Of a DNA stretch of 5,585 bases, positions 5,583-5,585 are shown piece by piece (the first letter of the stretch is position 1; each line of letters opens with the position of its first letter). Under the pieces are notes generated by a model, which saw only the letters and a program-made list of their open reading frames with translations, was not told the origin of the DNA and did not search any database. The position numbers were made by a program, and so were the translations under genes. The stretch is from the NCBI GenBank assembly GCA_964555565.1, contig CAZKTF010000236.1:1-5585 (forward strand). Direction: 5' to 3'. The stretch comes from CAZKTF01 sp964555565. GTDB taxonomy: Bacteria > Planctomycetota > JAJSAM01 > JAKLKS01.

Positions 5583-5585
5583 CGG

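Noticed and set aside
1..5585. CRISPR array, tRNA, rRNA, insertion-sequence ends or phage attachment sites
   Set aside because: I found no regularly spaced direct repeats, cloverleaf-like segments, transposase motifs or terminal repeats in the window.

Overview
The window holds two long convergent genes from a GC-rich bacterium. Sampled stretches are roughly 62-72% GC in the left gene and about 75% in the right one. The best guess for the source is a planctomycete or a close relative. The right gene joins an ECF-type sigma factor, one membrane segment and a long array of carboxypeptidase-regulatory-like domains, an architecture I associate with Planctomycetota. The left gene's C-terminal TPR tail is also common there. 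This placement is an inference from architecture only.

Layout. Positions 13-1287 (+) encode an M48-family zinc metallopeptidase lipoprotein with a lipobox, an HEWTH active site and a C-terminal TPR module. Positions 1288-1535 are a convergent intergenic gap with several short GC-rich inverted repeats but no gene and no clear U-tract terminator. Positions 1536-5468 (-) are one uninterrupted 1310-codon frame: an ECF sigma factor (about residues 1-170), a membrane anchor (about 212-230), a Pro/Ala-rich linker (231-277) and about eleven tandem beta-sandwich domains (278-1310). Positions 5469-5585 are the upstream region of that gene and may also serve a divergent + strand gene beyond the window edge.

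The most notable points are in the right gene. (1) A transcription factor is physically tethered to a roughly 1000-residue probable extracytoplasmic rod, suggesting a one-protein transmembrane switch. (2) A strong Shine-Dalgarno sequence followed by ATG lies inside the frame, exactly before the membrane anchor, so a sigma-free isoform could be made from the same mRNA. The gene's own start has no recognisable Shine-Dalgarno. (3) A near-perfect 25-bp palindrome covers the GTG start and ends one base before the alternative ATG. This suggests an operator or a start-occluding RNA hairpin. The two genes are convergent, so they are not an operon, and any functional link between protease and sigma factor is speculation.
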